Source: Hymenopus coronatus (lineage: Eukaryota; Arthropoda; Insecta; Mantodea; Hymenopodidae). From it: a stretch of DNA of 64,000 bases. The notes under the pieces are model-generated. The model ran no database searches and was not told the origin of the DNA. It worked only from the letters and a program-made list of their open reading frames with translations. Both the position numbers and the translations under genes were made by a program. The stretch spans positions 48,228,501 to 48,292,500 of the forward strand of contig CM060883.1 in assembly GCA_030762935.1 (NCBI GenBank), read 5' to 3'. Shown here piece after piece: positions 21,004 to 30,765 of the stretch. Positions within the stretch are counted from its first letter, which is position 1; each line of letters begins with the position of its first letter.

Positions 21004-21088
21004 AATGTCATCATTCTATCAATTATGCTTCCAGAGAAAACGAGGCTTTTATTATAAAATAGATTTGGTGTGTATCATTCACAAGACT
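21004..21088 (-). mobile_element. Short spacer ending in a DR 3' tip
   Basis: TGGTGTGTATCATTCACAAG (21066-21085) is a worn DR 3' hairpin on the minus strand, cut off by the SINE that starts at 21089. Confidence 0.45.
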
Positions 21089-21230
21089 CCCTCCGTGGTG
21101 CAATGGTTACCATACTAACTTCATATATCCAAGGTCGCGGGTTCAAACCCGGCGGAGAAAGATGGATTTTTGTTTTTCGGGCGTAAAAATCTTTAGCATG
21201 GCTTCTTTCGGAAGGGGAGTAAAGCGGGGA
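21089..21230 (+). mobile_element. tRNA-derived SINE family A, copy 2 (truncated)
   Basis: Well-preserved tRNA-like head: A box TGGTGCAATGG, B box GGTTCAAACCC, T-arm stem partly paired and CTCCG/CGGAG acceptor pairing. The body diverges soon after. It ends exactly where a plus-strand DR copy resumes in its microsatellite region. Confidence 0.85.
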
Positions 21231-21973
21231 TCTGTAAGTGTGCAGCATAGCTCAAAAACGAAAAGTCCGTTCAATACCAAACTTGATATTTAAGTTCAGT
21301 ATCTTCCAAGAATGCGACACAAAGATTTTCAAGAAAATCCTCCACCTCAACTACCCCTTCACATGGAACATTTTTAGAACATTTTGTATTTATGACAAAT
21401 GGCTCCAACGATTTTGATTAAAATACCTTATGTTCAAGATATTTTTATAACAAACGAATTTTTGCATTTTCTGGGAATTGCCTCTGAGGGGCTCTTCATT
21501 CTGGATGACTTGTAAAACCGGCAAACCGTAAGTGATATACAAAAACTTACTACACAACAAATGTAGATTTCATTAACACACACAATTTATGTCATATACA
21601 TTTCTTCTTCTTCTTCTTCTTTTGAGAGCTAATCGTTTTCAAGATATTTCGGGATATTGGTATAAATTTTAGCCTCTTAAATGTTTCTCAAACAGGAAAA
21701 TCTTTCTTCTCGCTTCTCGTTTGTTTACTTCTGGCAAGCTAAGAGATTGAAATTTTAGGCATTGATTCACATAGCTTCCAGCTTTTAAAGAACGACATAT
21801 TACTTTAGCTTGGGCATTTTCTTATTTCTTTTCTATTTAAAGGAGCTAGTAATAAGACTGATTCTGTTTATGTTTATCTTGATTAGCTTGTGGTAGATAA
21901 CAGATTAAACTTTTGAATAAAAGGTTTGTTTGCTGAACAGCGAGATGACATTATGTGAATGGAACACATTAGA
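21231..21973 (+). mobile_element. DR repeat, 5'-truncated at the microsatellite (subfamily A)
   Basis: Starts at GTAAGTGTGCAGCATAGCTC next to the SINE and runs to its 3' hairpin ATGTGAATGGAACACATTAG. A (TTC)n patch lies at about 21603-21621. It continues directly into an extra 3' end. Confidence 0.9.
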
Positions 21974-22086
21974 TTTCTGCTAATGTTTATCTCGATTAGC
22001 ATGATGTAGATGGAAGAACAAGCTGTTTAACAATAATTTGCTACAGAGATGTAGAGAAAGTCATGTGAATGGCACACACCAGATTT
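21974..22086 (+). mobile_element. DR repeat, extra tandem 3' end
   Basis: Directly after the hairpin of the preceding copy, the sequence re-enters the DR at 'tttctgctaatg' and runs again through TGTAGAGAAAGT to ATGTGAATGGCACACACCAG. This is a duplicated 3' terminus in the same orientation. Confidence 0.85.
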
Positions 22087-22575
22087 GTATAAATTCACGC
22101 CATTCACTTGATGTTACGCCGTCACGGTTTCAAGCCCATGAATTCGCTGGCTTGCATTCCATAAATAATTCGACTCAGAGTCTTTTCTAAGCGCAAGTAG
22201 GCCCATATCGAACGACTGACTGGCCGGTTGAAGAGATAAGCAGAGGAGTAGCTCTCTCACCCAGTGTGTACACCACATGCTCCATCGAAGGAAGGTTCTT
22301 TTCCCCCCATATCCCGTGATTATTCCAGAACACACTAGAAAACTTCAGCGATTTAATTTAAGCAAACTGCTCGCAAGTTGGCGATTGCGTTTTAGATGCG
22401 ACATCAAGTGCTCCTCTCCTAGAGACTTTGGACGACAGTTGTGACGTGCACTGAGTGCTGTTATTGCGAGAGATTAGAGAACTCGCAGTGTTGACGTACC
22501 GCGAGTGAAGCTGAAGGAAAAAGAGGCTGCTTCGCGCCTATTTCACCGCTACGCGCAGAAAATGGAGAACATTTA
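22087..22575. other. Unassigned GC-moderate spacer
   Basis: About 490 bases, noticeably less AT-rich than the surroundings, with no internal repeat and no recognisable protein in any frame. A 73-codon minus frame (22114-22335) has no known domain. It could be part of an uncatalogued element. Confidence 0.45.
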
Positions 22576-22822
22576 GTCGCCCTCAGTGGTGTAATGGTTA
22601 CCATGTTAACTTCATATACCCAAGGTCGCGGGTTCAAACCCGGCGGAGGACGATGAAGGGAAGGGAAGTAAAGCCGTTGGTCCGGTGTCGTAGATTTACG
22701 GCACGTAAAAGAACCTCAAGCCTCAGAGAGGTCTCTGAGCAAAATTAAGCGGTGTTTCACGCCCTATTTAGAATGGGACGCTGAGAACCACAAATGTTAA
22801 ACAGCGTCCATAAATAACACCA
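22576..22822 (+). mobile_element. tRNA-derived SINE family A, copy 3 (most complete)
   Basis: Head 22576-22648 with A box TGGTGTAATGG and B box GGTTCAAACCC. The body has GGTGTCGTAGATTTACGGCA, 'agaggtctctgagcaaaatt', 'gcgtgaaacaccgc' in inverted form and a tail ending GCGTCCATAAATAA. It matches 7866-8143 and 54769-55042 end to end. Transcription would come from the internal pol III boxes. Mobility needs a partner non-LTR retrotransposon. Confidence 0.9.
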
Positions 22823-22962
22823 TTTACATTTTTATACCTACACCGAGATACTAAATGTGTCATGAAAGTTTATCTAAATCAACAATAAACAGACAGAAGC
22901 TTCTGTAAGAATAGCTTTTAGATCAGTGAGAGCCAGTTGCAGAGAGCAAGCAACATATAAGG
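22823..22962. other. Short AT-rich spacer
   Basis: Nothing recognisable. Confidence 0.3.
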
Positions 22963-23092
22963 TTTTTTTGCATTCTCTACTTCGTACATAGTTACCAAAG
23001 TAGTTAAAAAGGTACTACATCCCACCCAAAAATTCATAAATGTGATTTCACTGGAGGTGAACGTTTTAGGGTCCTCTAAAATTATTTTGTTT
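22963..23092 (+). mobile_element. DR repeat, 5' fragment
   Basis: A worn 5' hairpin ('cattctctacttcgtacatag') followed by CCACCCAAAAATTC and the 'gtgatttcactgg' block. Stops before the microsatellite. Confidence 0.7.
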
Positions 23093-23149
23093 GTTAACAA
23101 CGCTGTCAATTGCCAAGATCATATCAGCGCCGCCAGTGTGCCAGAATTT

Positions 23150-23302
23150 CGTCCTGCATGACTTCTTTAAAATGCCAGTTACATGGGACACTTTTTAAGC
23201 ACACTTATAAGCCATCGATCTGGGCCGGGTGTGAACCCTGACCTTGAGTTTAAAAGGTCAACGACTACACAACTGATCTACCCAGACCGACTACGGTCCC
23301 AC
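23150..23302 (-). mobile_element. tRNA-Lys-like SINE (family H)
   Basis: The minus strand reads like a worn tRNA with anticodon loop CTTTTAA (TTT, Lys-like) and B-box region AGGGTTCACACCC. It is followed by GATCGATGGCTTATAAGTGT, a body start common in arthropod Lys-type SINEs. It lies between two DR pieces. Confidence 0.65.
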
Positions 23303-23319
23303 AAATATACATATAATTC

Positions 23320-24187
23320 TACTTACTCTACACGTACTATGTACATAGTGTATAGAAAAGGTATTGCATTCTACCCAAAAATTCGATACCGAGATTTCGC
23401 CGGAAATATGTGTATCCAAAAAAAAAAAAAAAAAAAGCATTTTCACAAAAAGGTCCGTGTATGTGTGTCCATGTGTTCGTGTGTCTGTGAACACGATAAC
23501 TCAAAAACGAGAAGTCTGTAAAATACTAAACTTGGTATTTAAGTTTAGTATATTCCAGGGATGCGTCACGAAGATTTTGAAAAAAAATCCCCCCACCCCA
23601 AACTACCCTTTATATGAAACTTTTTTCGAAAATTTTGATTTTTGCAAAAATAAATCTAACGATTTTGATTAAAATATCATATTAAAGATATTTACTGGGC
23701 AAACAAAATATATATCTTGCATTTTCTGGAAACAGCCTCTGAAGACTACTTTATTCTGGACGAATTTCACGGAATTTTGCATAACTGCTAAACCGGTAGA
23801 CTTAGATAAAAACTTACTACACAAGAAACGTAGAGCACTTTAAAACACACAATTTATGTTAAACATATTTTTTTCGTGGAGTTGGTCGTTTTTGAGTTAT
23901 TCCTTGTTTTTGATTTCACCTTTAAAAATCAAGCTTTTCTCATACAGGAATACTGCTGTCCATACAAACAAAGGAACTTCAGTAACATAGCAACCAGCTT
24001 TTGACTATCACTTTAATCTATGGTACTCTCTTATTTCGCTTCTACTTACAAGGAAACAAGTAATAAAACTGTTTCTGCTATTTTTTTTTTTCGATTAGCA
24101 CGAAGTAAATAGAACAATAAGCTTTTTAACAATTATTTGTTATAGAGATGTAGAGAAAGTCATGTGAATGCAACACATCAGATTTTT
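23320..24187 (+). mobile_element. DR repeat, full length (subfamily B)
   Basis: Plus-strand copy with the 5' hairpin core ACTATGTACATAGT and an A-run at 23419-23436. A GT-rich interrupted microsatellite (23455-23489), GAACACGATAACTC and the 3' hairpin ATGTGAATGCAACACATCAG follow. Confidence 0.94.
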
Positions 24188-24202
24188 ATATCAAGTTGTA
24201 CG

Positions 24203-24820
24203 AGTCCGTGTGATTGAAAACAGGATATTTCAAAGACGAAAATACGTTAAATACCAAACGTGATGTTTAAGTTCAGCATCTTCCAACAATGCGACACGAA
24301 GATTTTCAAGAAAAGCCCCCGTCATCTACCCTTAACATGGAAAACTTTTCAACATTTTTTATTTTCTAAAATATGGCTGAGGATTTAGATTAAAATGCCG
24401 TATATTTATAAGGCCTAATAAACTGGATATGTACATTTTCTGGCAATAGCATCTGAAGTTCTTTTCATTCGGAATGGCTTTCGCATGGCTAGTAAACGAA
24501 ATAGTTAGGCAAAAACTTACTACACAAAAAGATAGGTCTCGTTAAATCGCAAAATTTGTCGTATACACTTTTCGTAGAGATAACCGTTTCCGTCACACCC
24601 CTTATTATTGGTTTTAATTTTAAAATAAGTACATGTACCCACTTTTCAAAAACAGGTAATCGTTAACCTTTATGTTATTTTGTTTTGATCCTGGCCATAC
24701 AAACAGAACCGAATTTCAAAGCCAATCGCGCAGGTCAGCTTTTAAAAGATTTGACTATCGCTATAGCTTAGCGCTTGTTTTCCTTCTACTTATATGGGAC
24801 TAAGTAATAAGGCCCATTTG
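24203..24820 (+). mobile_element. DR repeat, truncated at both ends
   Basis: Older plus-strand copy from the microsatellite region ('gtccgtgtgattgaaaacag') to 'aagtaataaggccc'. Neither terminal hairpin is present. It begins only about 15 bases after the preceding copy's 3' end. Confidence 0.8.
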
Positions 24821-24909
24821 CAAGAGATCTGATTCCCTTGCTTAAAAATGCAATTAAGAAATCTTGGAACAACTGGTGGAAAAATTCAGCACAATTTAAA
24901 GGCAACCAT

Positions 24910-25637
24910 TATTACTTTCTCTACACGTACTATGTACATAGTGTATAGAGAAGGTATTGTAATGCACCCAAAAGTTCGATACCGAGATTTCATCGAAAAT
25001 ACAGGTTTTGGGTTCCCCTGAACCCCAAAAAAAACATTTCTAGAAAAAGGTTCGTGTGTGTGCGTGACTGTGCATGTCTGTGTGTGGACAGCATAGCTCA
25101 GAAACGAAAAGGTCATTAAATACCAAACTTGGCATTTAAGTTTGGTATCTTGCAAGGATGAGACAAAAATTTTCAAGAAAGTCCCCCCAACCCTAACTAC
25201 CCTTTACATGGAACTTTTTTCGAAAATGTTGATTTTCTCAAAAATGGCTCTTAACGATTTTGGTTAAAATACCGCATACCTGACAAACAATATGTATATC
25301 TTGGATTTTCTGGGACTACTTTATTCTGGAAGAATTTTACGGAATTATGCATAACTGCTAAACCGTAAGAGATAGACAAAAACCTACCACACAAAAATGT
25401 AGATCATATTAAAACACACAATTTAGTTATATGCATTTTTATCGTGGAGTTGATCGTTTAGATATTCCTTGTTTTTGATTTCAGCTTTAAGAAAATGTAT
25501 ACTTTTCTCATACAGGAATTTGTCAACACCTCTCTGTACAAACAAAGGAACTTTCAGTCACATAGCAACCAACTTTTGACTATCACTTTAACTTATGGTA
25601 CTCCCTTATTTCGCTTCTGCTTACAAGGAAGCAAATA
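24910..25637 (+). mobile_element. DR repeat, 5' part, split by mariner (subfamily A)
   Basis: Clean 5' hairpin (CTCTACACGTACTATGTACA and its partner), GT-rich microsatellite at 25053-25084, CAGCATAGCTC and the near-palindrome at 25118-25138. Continues to GGAAGCAAATA, where a mariner is inserted at the TA. The 3' part is 26970-27093. Confidence 0.95.
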
Positions 25638-26969
25638 CGAGGTTCGTCCAGAAAGTAAGTTCCGTTTGGTAATAAAATTAAATTGTGTACAGCTACAGAA
25701 TAATAATTTATTGCTCAAAATGCTACAACTCTTAAACTACTTTTCCACATAACTGCAGACATTTTGCAGGCATTTGTCATAGCGTGGCACAAGTTTTTGT
25801 ATACCTTCTTCATAGAAGTTTGCCGCCTGTGTCTTCAAAAAGTTGGAAACATTTTCTTTCAGCTCTTCGTCATTGTTGAAGTGTTGACCGCCAAGGAAAG
25901 ATTTGAGATGTAAGAACAGATGAAAGTCGCTAGGAGCGAGGTCAGGGCTGTGCGGAGGATGGTCAAACATGTCCCAGCCAAATCCCTGTAGGAGGTTTTT
26001 CGTCACATTTGCAGTGTGTGGTCGTGCGTTGTCGGGAAGAAAAACCAACTCGTTTTGACAGCAATCCTCTGCGCTTATTTTGTATTGCGCGGCGCAATTT
26101 CCTAAGTGTCTCGCAATAAACATCTGCTTCGATTGTTTGACTACGCGGTAAGAAATCAATGAGTAAGATGCCTTTCCAGTCCCAGAACACTGTGCACATC
26201 ATTTTTCGAGGTGTCAAGATTTGTTTCGGCTTAACCTTTGCTGGAGATGAAGTATGCCTCCATTCCATTGATTGCCGCTTACTTTCAGGGGTGTCATAAG
26301 AAACCCAAGTCTCATCTCCTGTGACTATCTGTGTCAGAAATTCTTCGCCGTCTTCATCATAACGGGTTAAAAACTGAAGTGCACTACCCATCCGTTTTGT
26401 TTTGTGTTGCTCAGTAAGAATCTTTGGTACCCAACGTGAGCAAAGTTTACGAAATGTCAGTTTTTCGGTAACAGTTTCATGAATTAGTGATCGTGAGTTT
26501 TGGGGAAATGCCATAGCGAGAGCACTAATTGTAAACTTGCAGTTTTCCTGGATCTTGTCATCAATCGCTTGAACCAGTTCTTCTGTAACCAAAGATGGAC
26601 GCCCACTTCGTTCTTCATCGTGCACTTCACTACGTCCTTCATTGAACTGTCGGACCCATCTTCTCACCATTGAATCACTCGTCGCATTTTTCCGTAAACT
26701 TCGCAAATTTGCCGATAAATTTCAATTGGTTTCACTTTCCTAGCATTCAGAAAACGAATCACAGATCTGATTTCACAAGCGGCGGGATTTTCAATCAACA
26801 CCGACATTGTAAACAAGCACAACAAAGCGTATGTGGCTGACGGCGATCTCAAAATGGAGCACGTTTCTTCTCCTTGATACAGAGCGTCTACCGCGCATGT
26901 GCGGAACTGCGATCGCAGCGCTGCAGCGGAGATAAATTGAAACGGAACTTACTTTCTGGACGTACCTCG
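25638..26969 (-). mobile_element. mariner (DD34D) element with intact termini
   Basis: 1332 bases flanked by TA (25636-25637 and 26970-26971). The terminal inverted repeats begin CGAGGTTCGTCCAGAAAGTA on the left and CGAGGTACGTCCAGAAAGTA inverted on the right, with one mismatch in about 29 positions. Removing it and one TA restores the standard DR sequence 'gcaaataataggag', so this is a precise, comparatively recent insertion into a DR. Confidence 0.97.
25737..26807 (-). pseudogene. mariner transposase with two frameshifts
   Basis: Mariner transposase, which would excise and reinsert the element at TA sites. The start chosen is the ATG at 26805-26807 (MSVLIENPAACEIRS), the usual N-terminus for such proteins; upstream codons only lengthen the frame. 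In order: helix-turn-helix DNA-binding region (RKVKPIEIYRQICEVYGK; RRWVRQFNEGR), linker GRPSLV, WVPK-L-like KLCSRWVPKIL, first Asp in TGDETWVSY, second in LPDNARPHT, third in SPDLAPSDFHLF. There are 34 residues between the last two Asp (DD34D). About 356 codons, normal for the family. Two single-base indels break it: one in an A-run near 26690 and one near 26050. I see no other premature stop. All three catalytic Asp remain, so decay is slight. Confidence 0.95.
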
Positions 26970-27093
26970 TAATAGGAGTATTTCTGCTAATTTTTCTGGA
27001 TTAGTATGAAGTAAATACGAAGCATAATCTTTTTAACAATAATTTGTTGCAGAGCTGTAGAGAAAGTCATGTGAATGGCACACAGATTTTTTT
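26970..27093 (+). mobile_element. DR repeat, 3' part after mariner
   Basis: Completes 24910-25637: 'taataggagtatttctgcta', the terminal motif TAGAGAAAGT and hairpin ATGTGAATGGCACACAG with T-run. Confidence 0.93.
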
Positions 27094-27096
27094 CAA

Positions 27097-27546
27097 TATA
27101 TCCTGACGTATCCGAGAAACAGTGGTACGACAGTACAAAAGCCTTAAGGAGAATAACAACCATTGCTCGTTTAAGATTCGATTATGGATGCTTCGCTAAA
27201 CACCTGTATAGAATTAATGTGACGGACAGGTAGAAGATTGCGATCACATATTCTTTGCATGCAAAAAACTATGGACAGCAATACATTTGTAGGATCAGAT
27301 GGTGAATTTAGCATTCATCTTCCATGCAATGTTGCTCTATACTTGCTCAAAATGTTCATGTATATACTATGATAGTATTTTTAAATCATGTAAATATTAA
27401 CATGTAAATGTAAAAGGCTTGTATAATGAACTGAAACATGTTTGAAGATATGTAAGCGTTCTTTGTAATTTTTTACTGAATTGTTATTCGTTATCGTCTT
27501 TGGCTGAATGGATAATATCTAAATACCAATAAACTAATTAAAAAAA
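27097..27546 (+). pseudogene. Non-LTR retrotransposon 3' end, copy 1
   Basis: The last few hundred bases of an I/Jockey-superfamily element, 5'-truncated. One frame gives QWYDSTKALRRITTIARLRF and DYGCFAKHLYRINV, the conserved lead-in to the C-terminal Cys-His motif. After frameshifts the DNA for a 'cys-kkl-w' stretch ('ttctttgcatgcaaaaaac') and SIHLPCNVALYLL follow. The 3' UTR and tail ('accaataaactaattaaaaa') match the inverted copy at 36783-37310. The RT and endonuclease are missing. It begins beside the T-run of a DR 3' end. Confidence 0.8.
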
Positions 27547-27574
27547 TGTATATTGCATTACTTGTGTATTTTAA

Positions 27575-27700
27575 AAAGTAATAAGACAAATTTGCTAACG
27601 TATATCTCTATTAGCAAGAAATAGATAGCAGAATAAGCTTTTGTAAGAATAGTTTGTAGAACAGATAAGCAAGCCATGAGACTGGAATAAATCAGCTTTT
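27575..27700 (+). mobile_element. DR repeat, older 3' fragment
   Basis: 'aagtaataagac' through 'ttttgtaagaatagtttg' to a degraded 3' end (GCCATGAGACTGGAATAAAT). The older-subfamily sequence lacks the TAGAGAAAGT motif. Confidence 0.6.
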
Positions 27701-28360
27701 ATGAATATAATCCATTCACATGCATATGGATTAAATTTTATACTGAGAAATAACTTTCATTTTTTTAACGTTTTATTTAGGTTTGTTATAGAGTTAAATA
27801 AAGTACACGCCTGTTTTTAAAGGGAGTTTGATATAACCCGAGGGACTAGGTTCGAGTCCATTAGATAACATGAGGGTCTTTTATACTTGACTCATTTATG
27901 CTATTATTTAGTTCACCCCATTCAAGGTCTGGTGCAGTAAAGAACAAAAAAGTGGCCCTTATACATACATACGGTCTCCCCCCCCCCCCCGCCCCCCGGC
28001 TCCTGGAATATGTCGCGCCGGCTTCTTGTATGTTTACTCACGCATGCACAGCCTGTGGCGAACTGGTTGTCTGGGAAACGCTTCTAAATTGCTGGGAAAA
28101 TGTGTTTGTCCTCGCGGAGATAAACAGCTCTGTACTGTCAAACTTAAATTTCCTTATTTAAATACCCGTTAACTCAGCAACTACTTCACATATTATTTTG
28201 AAATTCTTACAAGACAAAAGTACAATATTTGTAAGTAAATTGAATTATGAAGAAACTCGTAATTTTAATATTGTAAACAAAATAATTTTGTGACTTAACG
28301 AATATACGCATATAGTTCATACTGCATACATTTCGTGGCTTTTGTTGTCATTGTGTGTCT
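27701..28360. other. Unassigned spacer with C-run and lone B box
   Basis: GGTTCGAGTCC near 27849 is a perfect B box, but no A box or SINE body is evident. A C-rich run with one G occurs at about 27978-27999. An 87-codon plus frame (27898-28161) reads through it and has no known domain. Confidence 0.4.
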
Positions 28361-28925
28361 AAAAATCTGAAATGATTCATTCGCATGACTTTTTCTACAT
28401 CTCTGCAACAAATGTTTGTTAAAAAAATTATGCTTTTATTTACTTCATGCTAATCGAGAAAAAAACAGCACAAATAGTCTTATTACTTGCTTCCTTGTAA
28501 GTAGAAGGGAAATAGGCTAAAGTGATAGTCAAAAGCTGGTTGCTATATAACAAGTTCCTTTGTTTGTATAGACAGGAGTTGACAAATAACCGTATGAGAA
28601 AAGTGTAAGTAATTTAAAGCTGAAACCAATAACGAGTAATATCTCAAAAACGATCAACTCCACGAAAAAAATGTAATTAACAAATTGTGTGTTTTAAGGA
28701 GCTCTGCATTTTCTGCTAGTTAGCTTTTGTCTGTCTCTTACGGCTTATTAATTATGCAAAATTCCATAAAATTCATCCTTCAGAGACTACTCCCAAAAAA
28801 TTCAATATGCACATTTTATTTGTCAGGTAAATATCTTGAATATATGATATTTTAGTCAAAATTGTTAGTCATATTTGAGAAAATCAATATTTTCGAAAAA
28901 GTTCCATATAAAGGATACTTGTGAG
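28361..28925 (-). mobile_element. DR repeat, 5'-truncated
   Basis: Minus-strand copy from the 3' hairpin (AATCTGAAATGATTCATTCG) to 'gttccatataaagg'. The half containing palindrome, microsatellite and 5' hairpin is missing. Confidence 0.9.
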
Positions 28926-29054
28926 CTGATACATATTTGGTAGTCAATAAATACTAAGTGTTTATCATTGGACATTTCGTCCCCCACTCAGTTTGCATTT
29001 GAAATTCAAGCAATTAAACAATAACTTCAATGGGAGTAATGCTTTAAAGATATA
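28926..29054. other. Short spacer
   Basis: No recognisable content between two DR pieces of opposite orientation. Confidence 0.3.
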
Positions 29055-29524
29055 CGAATAAAAAGCATTTTTATAATCTCAAAAATATATAAACGATTTT
29101 TGTTAAAATACCATACATATGCATGACAATTATAATGTATATCTTGAAAGATTCTGGCAATAGTTTGTGAAGTCTTCTTCATTCTGAACGTCATTTATAT
29201 ACAAATCAGTATAGTAAGATATTGATAAAATCTTAATTCACAGAAACAATACATCTTGTTAAAGCACACAAAGTTTGTGAAATACTTTTTGTTTTTCTGT
29301 TCTATTTTTACTTTTGGGTTAACCATTTCAGAGATTTTCTTTGCAATTTGTTCAAGTTTTCAAATATTTACTCTTTTTCTCAAGAGGAAATTCGCTAAAC
29401 ATTTTTCTTTCATCTAATCAAGCAAAGAGAAAGGACATTCAAGCCATCACATACCGACCCGCTCTTAAAAACTTTGATGTCCAGTTAAGCCTACTGCATT
29501 CCCGTAATCCTGTTGTACCCACAA
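29055..29524 (+). mobile_element. DR repeat, older internal fragment
   Basis: Plus-strand, strongly diverged: 'aaaatatataaacgatttttgttaaaatacc', 'tgtatatcttgaaagattctgg' and the 'ttgtacccacaagg' region can be followed. Both ends are absent. Confidence 0.65.
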
Positions 29525-29635
29525 GGAATTCTGCATGAACTCTGGAATCTACAACCAGAATGAAATTTTAACACTGAAGCCACTAGATGTCTGGATTTGT
29601 AGCATACTTTTTTTTCTTTGTTCGCACACATTTTC

Positions 29636-29797
29636 CTTCAGGTGTCACCTACTGGCCATCAGGAGGATAAAATGTCTTAGATAGTACAGAAACACAGAAT
29701 CACACAATACTAAACATCCATGCCCATAGCGGGATTCGAACCCGCCACCTTTTCGCGACAGAATGTTAACGCAATGCGCCAACGCCGGTTACAGGGG
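29636..29797 (-). mobile_element. tRNA-derived SINE family D
   Basis: Minus-strand head with a perfect B box, GGTTCGAATCC, inside GGCGGGTTCGAATCCCGC (five-base T-stem intact), and an A-box-like TTGGCGCATTGCG. The body follows to about 29636. It is likely a SINE rather than a tRNA gene, since the acceptor ends do not pair and a longer body is attached. Confidence 0.7.
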
Positions 29798-29982
29798 CCG
29801 GCAAGGTCTCAATGATGTAGCTCTGCTCTGATCCCGAAATTGTACGAAACCTACCGAATGAAGACGAGAGTGTGCCCAAGTGCCTAAGAAAATGTGCGCG
29901 CATAGAAGTTAAATTATCTCTAGGGTTCTTCTAAAGATTTTGTAAAACCCACAACGTATGCAGCTACGTTCCAATTGAACTA
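29798..29982. other. Unassigned spacer
   Basis: No recognisable gene or repeat. Confidence 0.35.
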
Positions 29983-30549
29983 CAGAGGCTGTCCCAGAAG
30001 ACGTATAGATAGCGGTCAACAACAATGGTAAAAAGTATCAACCTTAGAAAGCTTAAGTTTGAAGTTTTACGTTTTTACATTGTTTAGCATTTGTTTGGCA
30101 TTCATCATTAGTGAATGTTCTCAGCGAATTTGTAAACACGGATAAAACTGGACATCATTATGTAATACAGTACTTTCATTTGAAAGGTCTTTAGTCCAAC
30201 TGATATTAAAGCGAGCTAGATTCTACTTTGGAGGAGTCTGCTCCTTCGTTTACAACAGTTCGAATTGCTTCCTCATGCATTCTAATCGCCATATTTAGCC
30301 CCCTCTGATCGTTTTCTGTTTCCAAACTTGAAGAAAAGGCTTGGTGGTAAAAGATTTGCCAACAATGAAGAGGTGGAGTTTGCAGTTGATGGCTATTTGC
30401 AGACCTCGATAGCCCTCACTATAAACAGGGTATCGAAGCTCTTGAACATCGCTGGGAAAAGTGTATCGAGCTGAAAAGAAACTATGTAGAGAAATAAATA
30501 TGTTTTTCCACAAAATGTTGGTGCTTTCTTTGTTAGGTCGAGTACCTCG
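29983..30549 (+). mobile_element. Internally deleted mariner derivative
   Basis: 567 bases between TA dinucleotides (29981-29982, 30550-30551). The left end CAGAGGCTGTCCCAGAAG is a mariner-type terminus. The right end, inverted, begins CGAGGTACTCGACC, so pairing between ends is poor and the limits are provisional. It contains the two ends of a transposase gene joined after loss of the middle. Confidence 0.72.
30126..30497 (+). pseudogene. mariner transposase, N-terminus fused to C-terminus
   Basis: The N-terminal part reads HHYVIQYFHLKGL, then with a frameshift SPTDIK, then ELDSTLEESAPSFTT, as in the DNA-binding domain of mariner transposases. Near 30257 it passes directly to FELLPHA, then SPYLAPSDRFLF with the third catalytic Asp (a Tyr replaces the Asp of the usual SPDLAPSD), LKKRLGGKRFANNEE and IELKRNYVEK. 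The stop TAA is at 30495-30497. Codons for about 230 internal residues, including the first two catalytic Asp, are gone. It cannot encode a transposase but could be a substrate for a related one. Confidence 0.85.
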
Positions 30550-30551
30550 TA

Positions 30552-30765
30552 TATGAAGAAATGCAAAAGTATACATTATCAACCTGCAGCTGTCATTTCC
30601 GGGAACATTTATCGTAATTGACAAATATACGTTGTATGAATATTTCATAGAACTGCAGTACAAATAAATGATACCGGTTAGAGGCATTCTAATTCCTTCT
30701 ACACGACGGTTTATTACCAGCACTGGAACTTACCTGCAGTATAAGAGGAAGTGTTACATACCGCA
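30552..30765. other. Unassigned spacer
   Basis: Nothing recognisable. Confidence 0.35.

Noticed and set aside
22576..22648. Genuine tRNA gene
   Set aside because: Boxes A and B are good, but the acceptor arm pairs poorly and the same SINE body follows in other copies.
29727..29797. Genuine tRNA gene on the minus strand
   Set aside because: T-arm and B box are perfect, but the acceptor ends do not pair and a SINE-like body is attached.
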